Positions 17,413 through 26,740 of a stretch of 64,000 nucleotides of DNA are shown one piece after another. Below the pieces are notes generated by a model, which ran no database searches, was not told the DNA's origin, and saw only the letters and a list, made by a program, of their open reading frames with translations. A program made the position numbers and the translations under genes. The first letter of the stretch is position 1, and every line of letters starts with the position of its first letter. Origin of the DNA: Neorhizobium tomejilense (GTDB lineage: Bacteria > Pseudomonadota > Alphaproteobacteria > Rhizobiales > Rhizobiaceae); the NCBI GenBank assembly GCA_002968845.1, contig PVBG01000003.1, positions 124,001-188,000 on the forward strand, written 5' to 3'.

Positions 17413-18039
17413 TCAGAGAGCCGCGTCCGTGTCGAGCTGGTCGCGGACCTGGTCGATCTTGCCGACGGCCGGCCCCACTCCAAGCTCGTCCTGCGCCCAT
17501 CCGAAGGCCTCGTCGCTCACCGGCGCGCCCGCGAAATCCTCCAGCGCATCGCGAAGCGCTGCCTCGCCGAGCTCGGGATCGGTGGCGGCAGGATCGATGC
17601 CGTTCGTCTGTTCGTATTGCGCATAGGCCTTCACATAGGCCGAGAGCGAGGTCATCCGCGGATCGTTGGTGTTGAGGTAGGCGTTGTAATTGCGCTTCAG
17701 GGAGCTGAGGCCTGCCACTTTTGCGGCCTGGGGTTTGGCTTTCTCCGTTGGCGTTGCCTTCGAGACCTTGCGGTCGGCATCCTTCTTCGTCCGCTCCTTG
17801 CCGGAGCCGAGACTGGCCGAGGTCGACCGGCTCTTACTGGAATTGCCATGATTCGAGACCTCGTCACGACCACCGCCCTTGCCGCCGCCGTTTCCACCGC
17901 CGCCACCATTGCCGCCGCCGTTACCGCCGCCATTGCCGTCCTTGGCCAAGGCGAGGTCCGGAAATCCGGTTATGCCTCCGCCGACGGACACTGCAGCGAG
18001 CGCCAGGACGACGATGCCGTTCTTGAGGACCTTGTTCAT
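17413..18039 (-). CDS. Secreted protein with Gly/Asn-rich repeat region
   Basis: 208 residues. A signal peptide (KVLKNGIVVLALAAVSVGGG, cut near DLALAKDG) is followed by a flexible tract of repeated N-G-G-G units (about residues 36-60), then a Lys/Ser/Thr-rich basic segment (KSRSTSASLGSGKERTKKDADRK) and a folded-looking C-terminal part (about 110-208) with NYNAYLNTNDPRMTSLSAYVKAY. CAGGAG stands eight bases before the ATG at 18039. I do not recognise the family; related secreted proteins in rhizobia are unnamed. Function unknown, probably extracytoplasmic. Confidence 0.7.
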   Translation of the reverse strand: MNKVLKNGIVVLALAAVSVGGGITGFPDLALAKDGNGGGNGGGNGGGGGNGGGKGGGRDEVSNHGNSSKSRSTSASLGSGKERTKKDADRKVSKATPTEKAKPQAAKVAGLSSLKRNYNAYLNTNDPRMTSLSAYVKAYAQYEQTNGIDPAATDPELGEAALRDALEDFAGAPVSDEAFGWAQDELGVGPAVGKIDQVRDQLDTDAAL

Positions 18040-18150
18040 GTTCACCGATCTCCTGATTTGTATTGCCAAAGCCACAGAAGCTTTGCGCTTCGCGGCTTTT
18101 CAGATGCCGTGCATTCTGGAGCAGCGGCGTATATAAATCCATGGGATTAG

Positions 18151-18212
18151 GACCAATGAGCCTGCCTTCGGGACCAAGGTCCGGTGGGGGGCGGGGACAT
18201 TGGTCTCATTGG
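18151..18212. promoter_or_regulatory. Nested inverted repeats upstream of the Gly/Asn-repeat gene
   Basis: GACCAATG (18151-18158) pairs with CATTGGTC (18198-18205), and CCAATGAG (18153-18160) pairs with CTCATTGG (18205-18212), so the left arm is matched twice on the right. They stand 110-170 bases upstream of the start at 18039; a TATATA at 18130-18135 may be its -10 region. A regulator site is possible but no partner is identified. Confidence 0.35.
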
Positions 18213-18265
18213 GAGCCCGTTGTCCACATGAACGCCTGACCGCGCGGCGTCGCTTTGACCGAAAC

Positions 18266-19156
18266 CTAGGCGCGGTAACGAAGCGCGTTCAGCAAGAGCA
18301 CGAATGCGGGGGAATGCTGCCGCCGGCTCGGGTAATATAGATGATAGCCAGGAAAGGGCGGGCACCAATCTTCAAGAACACGGACCAGGCGTCCGTCATC
18401 GATATATGGCTGGGCGTAGTCCTCCAGCAGGTAGGCGATGCCAAGGCCAGCGAGGGCCGCGTTGATCCTGAGTGAACCGCTGTTGAACACCGCCTGTCCG
18501 TCAACCCTGACGTTGACGACTTTTCCAGCCTTCTCAAACTCCCAGGCGTTGATGGCCTTGGAGGTCGGCATCCGGATGTTGATGCAGTTGTGATGCGTCA
18601 GATCCTCGGGAGTTACGGGCAATCCCTGCTTTTCGAAATAGGACGGCGAGCCGACCACCGCCATTCTCAGGTCAGGCCCGATGCGCACCGCGATCATGTC
18701 TTTCTCGACCTGTTCTCCCAGACGAACCCCGGCATCAAACCGCTCGGCCACGAGATCGACCATGGCCGCATCGACGATCACTTCGATCTTCACCTCCGGG
18801 TATTCGCGGAGAAACGTCTCGAGCACCGGCCACAGGATTGTCTCGGCCGCATGCTGGCTCGACGTGATGGCAATCCTTCCGGCAGGGCGTTCCCGGAGAT
18901 GCATCAATGAATCAAGTTCCGCGTCGATCTCCTCGAAACGGGGCCTGAGCGATGCCAGGAGGCGCTCACCCGCTTCCGTGGCCGAAATGTTTCGGGATGT
19001 CCGTGCAAGAAGCCGCAATCCGAGACGTTCTTCCAGGTTCTTGATCGTCTGGCTCAGAGCCGACTGCGAGACGTTCAATCTCGCGGCGGCCTTCGTGAAG
19101 CTGCCCTCTCGGGCGACGGCGACGAACACGGCAAGGTCGTTATAAAGCTTGGCCAT
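18266..19156 (-). CDS. LysR family transcriptional regulator
   Basis: 296 residues. The N-terminal winged helix is typical (LAVFVAVAREGSFTKAAARLNVSQSALSQTIKNLEERLG, residues 8-46), followed by a periplasmic-binding-protein-like effector domain with ASQHAAETILWP-type and GLGIAYLLEDYAQPYIDDG segments. It is divergent from the carboxylesterase-flavodoxin pair (100 bases between starts), the standard layout for a LysR regulator and its target, so it likely controls them. The effector is unknown. Confidence 0.93.
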   Translation of the reverse strand: MAKLYNDLAVFVAVAREGSFTKAAARLNVSQSALSQTIKNLEERLGLRLLARTSRNISATEAGERLLASLRPRFEEIDAELDSLMHLRERPAGRIAITSSQHAAETILWPVLETFLREYPEVKIEVIVDAAMVDLVAERFDAGVRLGEQVEKDMIAVRIGPDLRMAVVGSPSYFEKQGLPVTPEDLTHHNCINIRMPTSKAINAWEFEKAGKVVNVRVDGQAVFNSGSLRINAALAGLGIAYLLEDYAQPYIDDGRLVRVLEDWCPPFPGYHLYYPSRRQHSPAFVLLLNALRYRA

Positions 19157-19256
19157 CGATAAGTTTTTCTAATAGCCCCTAGAGCATTCCACCATCTTTT
19201 CGATGGAAGCAAGTCGGATTAGGTTTCCTTGCGCGATCGAGGACATGGAGAAAACG

Positions 19257-20912
19257 ATGAAGGCCGGGCAGCAGAGCAGACGCGGGTTCCTTTCCACCCT
19301 GGCAGTCGGCTTGGCCGCGCCAGTCTTTTTCAGAGGGACCATGTCGGTGGCGGCCCAATCCACGACCGTCGGGATCAGGAATGGCGTCCTGCGTGGCTCC
19401 TTTGCAAAGGGGGCCGTCAGCTTCAAGGGGATTCCCTATGCCGCAAACACGGCCGGTGCCAATCGCTTCAAGGCTCCGCAACCGGTGCAGGACTGGTGGG
19501 GCGAGCGCGATGCCACGAAATACGGTTCCCTCAGTCCGCAGATCAACACCGGAATGAGCGGGCCTGTGTTCGGCTGGTATAACCAGAACGAACCGCTTGG
19601 CGAGGACTGCTGCGTCCTCAACGTTTTCACGCCCGACCTGGACAGGAATGCCAATCGCCCGGTGATGTTCTACATCCATGGCGGCGGATACATCAACGGC
19701 GGGGGAGGCGGTGCCGGTCTGGACGGAAGCAATCTCGCCCGCTACGGCGAGGTCGTGGTCGTCACGATCAACCACCGCCTCAACGCGTTCGGCTACACCA
19801 ATCTGTCCCACCTCGATGCCGAGCGTTTCGGTGACGCAGCCAATGCCGGCAATCTCGACATCGTTGCGGCACTGGAATGGGTCCGCGACAACATCGCTGC
19901 ATTCGGCGGAGACCCCGGCAGCGTAACCGTCTTCGGGCAGTCCGGCGGCGGATCGAAGATCATGACCCTGCTGGCGATGCCGAAGGCCGAAGGTTTGTTC
20001 CATCGCGCCATCAGCATGAGCGGCGCGGCCGGCCTCAACGTCGATCCGGCGGCGGCCATGGAGCCTTATGCCAACGCGTTCATCAAGGAGCTCGGTGTCG
20101 ATCCGAAAAACCTCGCCGCGGCACAGCAGATCCCGATGCAGACCGTGCTCGACGCACGCAACCGTGCCGTGGCCGCCTCGTTCGAAGGCGCCCGCCCGGT
20201 CATCGACGGAAAGCACATCGTCACCCGTCCGATGACGGCGGAAGGCCTCGCAATGCATGCCAAGGTGCCGCTGATGATGGGGAGCACCAAGACGGAGGCC
20301 AGCCTGTTCTTCCAGAGCGACATGCGGAACTTCAAGCTCACCGACGATCAGATGCGGACGAGGATGCGCACGGTGTTCAAGATCGACGACCGGAAGGTCG
20401 ATGCGATCGTGGCGGCGTACCGCAAGGCGTCACCCGAGATGACCCCGTCCGACATCCTGGTAGCCGTCGCCTCCGACGTGCAGTTCCGCCTTCCGCTGAC
20501 CGGGGCCGCCGAAACCAAGTCGGGCGCCTCCGGGCAGGCTCCCGTCTACATGTACAGTTTCAACTGGCCCATCCCGTGGGAGAACGGCGTGCTCGGCTCG
20601 CCGCATGCCGTGGACATCCCGTTTGCGTTCGGCACCGTCAACGAGGCCGGGGAGATGACGGGGGCGGGCGACGAGGCGATGGAGACCTCCATGAACCTGA
20701 TGTCGGCCTTCGCGAACTTCGCGCGGACCGGAAACCCGAACAACGACCGCATGCCGGAATGGAAGCCGTACGACGCCACAGCGAGGACGACGATGCTGAT
20801 CGATGCGACGTGTGAGGCGGCCACGGACTGGCGGGGTGACGCCCTCCGGGAGGTCTCGACACTGAAGATCGATCCGTTCAATCGCGCGGCGCTCTACAAG
20901 TACGGGTCCTGA
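19257..20912 (+). CDS. Exported type-B carboxylesterase with Tat signal
   Basis: About 551 residues. The N terminus has a twin-arginine signal (QSRRGFLSTLAVGLAAP), so the enzyme should be exported folded. The type-B carboxylesterase domain shows FKGIPYA near the start, EDCCVLNVFTP, the oxyanion HGGGYINGGGG, the nucleophile in VFGQSGGGSK (Ser), an acidic member near TKTEASLF and the His in GSPHAVDIPFAFGT. The start at 19257 has GGAG upstream; 19245 is an alternative. It forms a two-gene unit with the flavodoxin 15 bases downstream. Confidence 0.88.
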   Translation: MKAGQQSRRGFLSTLAVGLAAPVFFRGTMSVAAQSTTVGIRNGVLRGSFAKGAVSFKGIPYAANTAGANRFKAPQPVQDWWGERDATKYGSLSPQINTGMSGPVFGWYNQNEPLGEDCCVLNVFTPDLDRNANRPVMFYIHGGGYINGGGGGAGLDGSNLARYGEVVVVTINHRLNAFGYTNLSHLDAERFGDAANAGNLDIVAALEWVRDNIAAFGGDPGSVTVFGQSGGGSKIMTLLAMPKAEGLFHRAISMSGAAGLNVDPAAAMEPYANAFIKELGVDPKNLAAAQQIPMQTVLDARNRAVAASFEGARPVIDGKHIVTRPMTAEGLAMHAKVPLMMGSTKTEASLFFQSDMRNFKLTDDQMRTRMRTVFKIDDRKVDAIVAAYRKASPEMTPSDILVAVASDVQFRLPLTGAAETKSGASGQAPVYMYSFNWPIPWENGVLGSPHAVDIPFAFGTVNEAGEMTGAGDEAMETSMNLMSAFANFARTGNPNNDRMPEWKPYDATARTTMLIDATCEAATDWRGDALREVSTLKIDPFNRAALYKYGS

Positions 20913-20927
20913 CGGAGGAGGCGGGGC

Positions 20928-21506
20928 GTGAGCCATGAGATCCCGAAACGCACGCTCTTGAAGGCGATATCGCTGACAGCCGCAGGTGTCGTCATGCCCC
21001 GGGTGCCGGCACTCGCAGCCACGCAGCCCCGCGTGCTGGTGGCCTATTTCTCCCGAACCGGGAACACGCGGGTGATCGCGAAACAGATCCGGCGCGCCCG
21101 CGATGCCACGCTCTTTGAAATCATGGCGGCGACGCCCTATCCGGAGGATTACCAGGCAACGGTCGCTCAGGCTGCGGCAGAGACCAGATCCTCCTATCTG
21201 CCGCCCCTCATGCATTTTGTTGCCGACATACAATCCTACGATACGATCTTCCTGGGCTTTCCCATATGGGGAATGACCGCGCCGCCGGTGATCCGCTCAT
21301 TCCTGCTGGCCCACGACCTGGCGGGAAGGCAGGTCGTTCCGTTCATAACCCACGGCGGTTATGGCCCGGGCAACAGCATCGGCGTTGTCGAGGCCCATGC
21401 CCCCAGGGCAAACGTCCGCCCCGGTTTTTCCCTGGAAGCCGATCAGGAGAAGCGCACGCTGGACACGGTCTCGACCTGGCTCGACACCGTGCCGCGGAGC
21501 GACTGA
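20928..21506 (+). CDS. Flavodoxin-fold protein with an export signal
   Basis: 192 residues starting with GTG at 20928 after GGAGGAGG. The first 32 residues look like a twin-arginine-like or Sec signal (PKRTLLKAISLTAAGVVM, cut near ALAAT). The rest is a flavodoxin: FMN phosphate loop VAYFSRTGNTR (about residues 38-48), SYDTIFLGFPIWGMTAPPVIRSFL around the isoalloxazine site, and VVPFITHGGYGPGNS. Flavodoxins are usually cytoplasmic, so an exported one next to an exported esterase is notable. Electron partners are unknown. Confidence 0.85.
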   Translation: MSHEIPKRTLLKAISLTAAGVVMPRVPALAATQPRVLVAYFSRTGNTRVIAKQIRRARDATLFEIMAATPYPEDYQATVAQAAAETRSSYLPPLMHFVADIQSYDTIFLGFPIWGMTAPPVIRSFLLAHDLAGRQVVPFITHGGYGPGNSIGVVEAHAPRANVRPGFSLEADQEKRTLDTVSTWLDTVPRSD

Positions 21507-21841
21507 GGTGGTCCGCTGGCCAGATAGAAACTCCCTGTATTCCATGGCAACGATCCGTCGGGTTCTTGCACGACATCGAACGAGGATGTCACCGATACCG
21601 GATCAGATATCCTGATGCGTTCGACGAACTGCGGCGGTGGAAGTGTCCACCCTCGCCAATTCGGTGTCATAACCGATATTCTGTCCCTTCTGCCGAAGCA
21701 GGCACGGAGGCTGCAAACCTGTGCAAATGCTGGGGCGTGTCCTTTTCACAAATGAAATAAATCTGTCACAAAACTGTAATGAGCAACAGATAGAGGGTAG
21801 CCGACGCCCAAGCGTCAATCCGAATTCCAAGGGAGAAATCC
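21507..21841 (+). other. Spacer upstream of pstS with Pho-regulated promoter region
   Basis: 335 bases between the flavodoxin gene and pstS. The left 200 bases show no coding signal or recognisable structure. The right 100 bases are AT-rich and contain the Pho box at 21763-21780. No gene for a PhoR sensor kinase lies here, unlike the phoR-pstS order common in rhizobia. Confidence 0.6.
21763..21780 (+). promoter_or_regulatory. Pho box (PhoB binding site) of the pst operon
   Basis: Two 7-base direct repeats, CTGTCAC and CTGTAAT, separated by AAAA: the 7-4-7 layout of a PhoB site (consensus CTGTCAT per half). It lies 62 bases before the pstS start, as expected for an activator site replacing the -35 region. 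PhoB is encoded in the same operon (27476-28159), implying autoactivation under phosphate limitation. Confidence 0.85.
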
Positions 21842-22876
21842 ATGAAGAAGTATCTAGGAAGCTGCGCTGTAGCCGCAATTTTGCTGGCCACCGCAGGCGT
21901 CGCAACGGCTCGCGATCAGGTTCAGGTTGCCGGTTCCTCCACCGTTCTTCCCTATGCGAAGATCGTTGCGGAAGCTTTCGGCGAAGCCTTCCCGAAATTC
22001 AAGACCCCGATCGTCGAGTCGGGCGGCTCGGGCGCCGGCCTCAAGGAATTCTGCAAGGGCGTCGGCGAAGCCACGATCGACATTGCTAATTCTTCGCGTC
22101 CGATCAACAAGAGCGAACTGGAAGCCTGCAAGGCAGCCGGCGTGACTGACGTCCAGGAAATTCGCATCGGTTACGATGGTATCGTCTTCGCGGCCGCCAG
22201 CAGCAACGGCGACATGAAGATCGAACCGAAGGACTTCTACAAGGCTCTCGCCGCTGAAGTGGTTGTTGACGGAAAGCTCGTCGCCAACCCTTACAAGAAC
22301 TGGTCGGAGATCAACCCGACTCTGCCGAAGGGCCCGATCGCTGCCTATATTCCGGGCACGAAGCACGGTACGCGCGAAGTCTTCGAAGAGAAGGTATTGT
22401 CGGAAGGCTGCAAGGAAGTTGGTGCCGCGGAAGCCATCAAGAAGCTCGTTCCGGACGCCAAGCAGGCGACCGCCAAGTGCGTCGCTGTTCGCAAGGACGG
22501 CGTTGCTGTGGACATCGACGGCGACTATACCGAGACGCTCGCTCGTATCGCCGCCAACAAGACTGGCGTTGGCGTATTCGGCCTCGCCTTCTACGAAAAC
22601 AATGCCGATAAGCTGAAAGTCGCCACCGTCAACGGCATCAAGCCGACCGCGGCTGTGATTGCTGACGGTACCTACCCCGTCTCCCGCCCGCTGTTCTTCT
22701 ACGTCAAGAAGGCTCACCTGGGTGTTGTTCCGGGCCTCAAGGAATACGTCGAGTTCTTCACCTCTGATGACATGATCGGTCCTGACTCGCCGCTCGTCGA
22801 GTACGGCCTCGTTGCCGCTCCGGAAGCGCAGCGCGTGCAGCTCCGCAAGGACTTTGCCGCTGGCAAGACCATGTAA
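21842..22876 (+). CDS. pstS: Phosphate ABC transporter, periplasmic phosphate-binding protein
   Basis: 344 residues with a signal peptide (about 1-23, ending ATARD). The PstS family pattern is clear: VQVAGSSTVLPYAKIVAEAF, the phosphate-contacting VESGGSGAGLKEFC and ANSSRPINKSE, then KHGTREVFEEKVL and PVSRPLFFYVKKAH. It captures inorganic phosphate in the periplasm for the PstCAB permease. AGGGAGA stands before the ATG. Codon use is more biased than that of its neighbours, as expected for a highly expressed gene. A terminator-like hairpin after it should make it the most abundant product of the operon. Confidence 0.97.
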   Translation: MKKYLGSCAVAAILLATAGVATARDQVQVAGSSTVLPYAKIVAEAFGEAFPKFKTPIVESGGSGAGLKEFCKGVGEATIDIANSSRPINKSELEACKAAGVTDVQEIRIGYDGIVFAAASSNGDMKIEPKDFYKALAAEVVVDGKLVANPYKNWSEINPTLPKGPIAAYIPGTKHGTREVFEEKVLSEGCKEVGAAEAIKKLVPDAKQATAKCVAVRKDGVAVDIDGDYTETLARIAANKTGVGVFGLAFYENNADKLKVATVNGIKPTAAVIADGTYPVSRPLFFYVKKAHLGVVPGLKEYVEFFTSDDMIGPDSPLVEYGLVAAPEAQRVQLRKDFAAGKTM

Positions 22877-22885
22877 TTGAAAGAC

Positions 22886-22919
22886 CGGCGCCGCTTTTTG
22901 AAGCGGCGCCGTTTTCTTT
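22886..22919 (+). terminator. Terminator/attenuator between pstS and pstC
   Basis: Perfect 11-bp GC-rich stem (22886-22896 with 22901-22911), 4-base loop, then TTTTCTTT. Its place inside the operon suggests partial termination, giving more PstS than permease. Confidence 0.85.
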
Positions 22920-23062
22920 CCGACCGAAGCCTTTTGCCTCGGTGGGGAATCGTCGATTTTGCGGCGATGATGTTGCGCGAGGCGCGACGGCGATGCGATC
23001 GGTTCCGATGAACGGAGCTGGGCGGTGATGGGTTGCCGCCGAAGGCGGTACGCCGGGGGATT

Positions 23063-24550
23063 ATGATGAACACATCACTAATATTGTTGATTTTGGCGAT
23101 AATCGGCATAGCCGGTTACGTCGCCGGTGCCCGGTATGCAATGGCACTGGTCGGAGGAATTTCCTCCAAACTTCATTCGCGGCCTGGATATTACGGTTCT
23201 TTTGTCGCCGTCTGGGCGATCCTGCCGGCCGTCGTCATTCTTTTTGTCTGGCTGGTCGCCAGCCCCATGTTTATCAGTTCCTCGGTGCGCGGCGCGTTTC
23301 CCGAAGAGGTGAAAACCCAATCGCAGGCCGAGCAGGGCCTGAGCTACGGCATGATCACCTCGATTGCCCGCGGCATGAACGCGCTGACCGGCGACGAGAT
23401 CGCCCGCATCGAGAATAATCCGGTGGAGCTTCGTGCTGCGCTTGGCGCCAAGGGCGTTCCGCTTGCGGGTGATCCGCAGCCCTTCATGGTCAAGGCCGCT
23501 GCCGAACTGAACAGGATGACCTTCGTCAGCCGTATCCTCATGACGATCCTCGTTCTGGGGGCTTCCATCGGCGGCGCTCTCTTTGCTTACCGCCAGATCG
23601 CGCCGCGCTTCCGCGCCCGCAATCGGGTGGAAAAAGTGATACTCGGCAGCCTCGTCGTCGCTTCTTCGATCGCTATTCTGACCACGGTCGGCATCGTCGC
23701 ATCGATGCTGACGGAAGCCGCCCACTTCTTCACCGCCATTCCTGCCTGGGAATTCTTCTTCGGCACGGTATGGGATCCGCGTTTCGCGGCTGCGGGTTCG
23801 GGTGGGTCCGAAGGTCAGTTCGGCCTCATTCCGCTGTTGCTCGGCACGCTCTATATCGGTTTCGTCGCGATGCTCTTCGCGGTTCCGATCGGCCTCTTTT
23901 CGGCAATCTACATGTCGGAATACGCGTCGCCGAAGGTCCGCTCGGTTGCCAAGCCGCTGCTCGAAGTGCTCGCCGGCATTCCGACCATCGTCTACGGCTT
24001 CTTCGCATTGACGACGGTCGGTCCGTTCCTTCGCGACATTTCTTCGCAGCTGAACGGCCTTGTCACCGGCGACTATGCCAATTTCATCCAGGCACAGAGC
24101 GTTCTGACGGCCGGTTTCGTTATGGGCATCATGCTGATCCCCTACGTCTCCTCGCTGTCGGACGACATCATCACGGCAGTGCCTCGCGCCCTGCGTGACG
24201 GTTCGCTCGGTCTTGGCGCTACCCGTTCGGAAACCATCAAGAAGGTCGTCCTGCCGGCCGCTTTGCCGGGCATCGTCGGCGCGCTCCTGATGACTGCATC
24301 ACGCGCCGTCGGCGAAACCATGATCGTCGTGCTTGCGGCCGGTGTCGCCGCCCGCCTGCAGATCAATCCGTTCGAGCCGATGACGACCGTGACCGTCAAG
24401 ATCGTCAACCAGCTGACGGGTGACCTCGAGTTCACCTCGCCGCAGACCCTGGTTGCCTTCGCGCTGGGCATCACGCTGTTCGCAATCACGCTTTGCCTCA
24501 ACATCTACGCGCTCTATATCGTGCGCAAATACCGGGAGCAGTACGAATGA
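23063..24550 (+). CDS. pstC: Phosphate ABC transporter permease PstC (long form)
   Basis: About 495 residues, longer than enterobacterial PstC (about 320) because of an N-terminal extension with two membrane helices (starting SLILLILAIIGIAGYVAGA) and a periplasmic loop, as seen in rhizobial PstC. The C-terminal 280 residues are the permease core: GLIPLLLGTLYIGFVAML, EVLAGIPTIVYGFFALTTVGP, and the EAA-type loop LGLGATRSETIKKVVLPAALPGI. GGGGGA precedes the start (23063 or 23066). It overlaps pstA by four bases (ATGA). Confidence 0.95.
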   Translation: MMNTSLILLILAIIGIAGYVAGARYAMALVGGISSKLHSRPGYYGSFVAVWAILPAVVILFVWLVASPMFISSSVRGAFPEEVKTQSQAEQGLSYGMITSIARGMNALTGDEIARIENNPVELRAALGAKGVPLAGDPQPFMVKAAAELNRMTFVSRILMTILVLGASIGGALFAYRQIAPRFRARNRVEKVILGSLVVASSIAILTTVGIVASMLTEAAHFFTAIPAWEFFFGTVWDPRFAAAGSGGSEGQFGLIPLLLGTLYIGFVAMLFAVPIGLFSAIYMSEYASPKVRSVAKPLLEVLAGIPTIVYGFFALTTVGPFLRDISSQLNGLVTGDYANFIQAQSVLTAGFVMGIMLIPYVSSLSDDIITAVPRALRDGSLGLGATRSETIKKVVLPAALPGIVGALLMTASRAVGETMIVVLAAGVAARLQINPFEPMTTVTVKIVNQLTGDLEFTSPQTLVAFALGITLFAITLCLNIYALYIVRKYREQYE

Positions 24551-25866
24551 CCGATGTGGTTTCTCCCGCCGCCGGCATCCCCAAGGCCAAGTCCGTCCGT
24601 CGCGATATCGGCATCAAACGCCGTTACGCTGCCGAGCGTCGCTTCCGTGCCTATGGCATCGCCGCGCTTTCCTTCGGCATCATCTTCCTGATGCTTCTCC
24701 TGTGGTCGGTGGTCTCCAAGGGATACACCGCCTTCCAGCAGACCATGATCACCATGCCGGTCGAGTTTTCGCAGCAGATCATCGATCCGCAGAACGAACG
24801 TGCCACCAACCCGCAGAAGCTGATGACGGCGAACTATCCGGTCGTCGCCCGCAACGCTCTCGCCAAGCTGCTCAATGTCAGCGTGGACGACCGTGTCGCA
24901 GCCCGCGCAGTTAGCCAGATGCTGTCGGATGGCGTCCGCGTTCAGCTGCGTGACCTGGTGGTCGCCAATCCGGCGATCATCGGCACGACGCAGACGGTAA
25001 GACTGCTCGCTTCCGGCGATATCGACTCGGCCTACAAGGGCCAGATCGACCTCAACGTCGGCCAGGAGAACCGCAAGATCAACGACCAGCAGCTCGGCTG
25101 GATGACCCAGCTCTCCGACAGCGGAGCGCTTGCCAAGCATTTCAACAGCGGCATTTTCGTCAACGGCGCATCGAGCCGTCCGGAAGCGGCCGGCGTCGGC
25201 GTCGCGCTCATCGGCTCGTTCTACATGATGTTGATCGTGCTTGTCCTGGCGCTGCCGATCGGCGTCGCCGCCTCGATCTATCTCGAGGAGTTCGCCCCGA
25301 AGAACAAGTTCACCGACCTGATCGAGGTGAACATCAACAATCTGGCGGCCGTTCCCTCGATCGTCTACGGTCTGCTCGGTCTGGCGGTCTTCGTTAACTT
25401 CATGGGCCTGCCGCGTTCCGCCTCCTTCGTCGGCGGTCTGGTGCTCACCCTCATGACGCTGCCGACGATCATCATCGCGACCCGCGCGGCGCTGAAGGCC
25501 GTTCCGCCTTCGATACGTGCGGCCGCCCTCGGGCTCGGCGCATCGAAGATGCAGACGATCTTCCACCATGTCCTGCCGCTTGCCATGCCGGGCATTCTGA
25601 CCGGCACCATCATCGGCCTGGCCCACGCACTCGGCGAAACCGCGCCGCTGCTTCTGATCGGCATGGTGGCCTTCGTCGCCAACTATCCGACCACGCCGCT
25701 CGACCCGTCGACGGCGCTGCCGGTCCAGATCTACATGTGGGCGAACGAAGCGGAGCGCGCGTTCGTCGAGCGTACCTCGGGAGCAATCATCATCCTGCTC
25801 CTGTTCCTCATCCTAATGAATGTTGGCGCAATTCTCTTGCGGCGTCGCTTCGAGCGGCGCTGGTAG
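24547..25866 (+). CDS. pstA: Phosphate ABC transporter permease PstA (long form)
   Basis: 439 residues. It has one membrane helix near residues 38-58 and a large periplasmic region (about 60-225), then the permease core with [45 protein letters not shown] and the loop [23 protein letters not shown]. It forms the inner membrane channel with PstC. The start overlaps the pstC stop codon, and pstB follows after 13 bases, so translation is likely coupled through pstCAB. Confidence 0.96.
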   Translation: MTDVVSPAAGIPKAKSVRRDIGIKRRYAAERRFRAYGIAALSFGIIFLMLLLWSVVSKGYTAFQQTMITMPVEFSQQIIDPQNERATNPQKLMTANYPVVARNALAKLLNVSVDDRVAARAVSQMLSDGVRVQLRDLVVANPAIIGTTQTVRLLASGDIDSAYKGQIDLNVGQENRKINDQQLGWMTQLSDSGALAKHFNSGIFVNGASSRPEAAGVGVALIGSFYMMLIVLVLALPIGVAASIYLEEFAPKNKFTDLIEVNINNLAAVPSIVYGLLGLAVFVNFMGLPRSASFVGGLVLTLMTLPTIIIATRAALKAVPPSIRAAALGLGASKMQTIFHHVLPLAMPGILTGTIIGLAHALGETAPLLLIGMVAFVANYPTTPLDPSTALPVQIYMWANEAERAFVERTSGAIIILLLFLILMNVGAILLRRRFERRW

Positions 25867-25879
25867 AAGGAGTATGACA

Positions 25880-26695
25880 ATGAATATGATGTCAGAATCG
25901 GCAGTAGAAAAGGCGCTGGACCAAAAGATGAGCGATGCTTCCCACAAGATGATCGGCAAGGACGTTTCGGTTTATTACGGCGAAAAGCGTGCGCTTTTCG
26001 ACGTCAACCTCAACGTCCGCGAAAACACTGTGACGGCTCTCATCGGTCCTTCCGGCTGCGGCAAGTCCACCTTCCTGCGCTGCCTCAACCGCATGAACGA
26101 CACGATCGAGAATTGCCGCGTCACCGGCAAGATCACCCTCGACACGGACGATATCTACGACAATAACATCGACGTCGTGGAACTTCGCGCCCGCGTCGGC
26201 ATGGTGTTCCAGAAGCCGAACCCGTTCCCGAAGACCATCTACGAGAACATTTCCTACGGTCCGCGCATCCACGGTCTTTCCAAGAACAAGGCCGACATGG
26301 ACCAGATCGTCGAGGCGAGCCTGCAGCGCGCCGGTCTCTGGGGCGAAGTCAAGGATCGCCTGCACGAATCCGGCACCGGCCTCTCCGGCGGCCAGCAGCA
26401 GCGTCTGTGCATCGCCCGTGCGATCGCCGTGTCGCCGGAAGTCATCCTCATGGACGAACCCTGCTCGGCTCTCGACCCGATCGCGACCGCCAAGGTTGAA
26501 GAACTCATCCATGAACTGCGTGCCAACTACACGATCGTCATCGTGACGCACTCGATGCAGCAGGCTGCCCGCGTGTCGCAGCGTACCGCCATGTTCCATC
26601 TCGGCCAGCTCGTCGAGGAGAACGACACCGACAAGATGTTCACCAATCCCGACGATCAGCGCACCCAGGATTACATCATGGGCCGCTTCGGCTGA
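25880..26695 (+). CDS. pstB: Phosphate ABC transporter ATP-binding protein
   Basis: 271 residues. Walker [14 protein letters not shown]-loop [18 protein letters not shown] signature [14 protein letters not shown], Walker [14 protein letters not shown] and the switch His in VTHSMQQA are all intact. It drives phosphate import and, with PhoU, takes part in phosphate signalling. The ATG at 25880 (MNMMSES) is seven bases from AAGGAG; an ATG at 25874 is too close to that site. Confidence 0.97.
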   Translation: MNMMSESAVEKALDQKMSDASHKMIGKDVSVYYGEKRALFDVNLNVRENTVTALIGPSGCGKSTFLRCLNRMNDTIENCRVTGKITLDTDDIYDNNIDVVELRARVGMVFQKPNPFPKTIYENISYGPRIHGLSKNKADMDQIVEASLQRAGLWGEVKDRLHESGTGLSGGQQQRLCIARAIAVSPEVILMDEPCSALDPIATAKVEELIHELRANYTIVIVTHSMQQAARVSQRTAMFHLGQLVEENDTDKMFTNPDDQRTQDYIMGRFG

Positions 26696-26740
26696 TCCAG
26701 CCGATTGTGCCGCCTGAAAATCAATTTTGAGGACTAGAAG

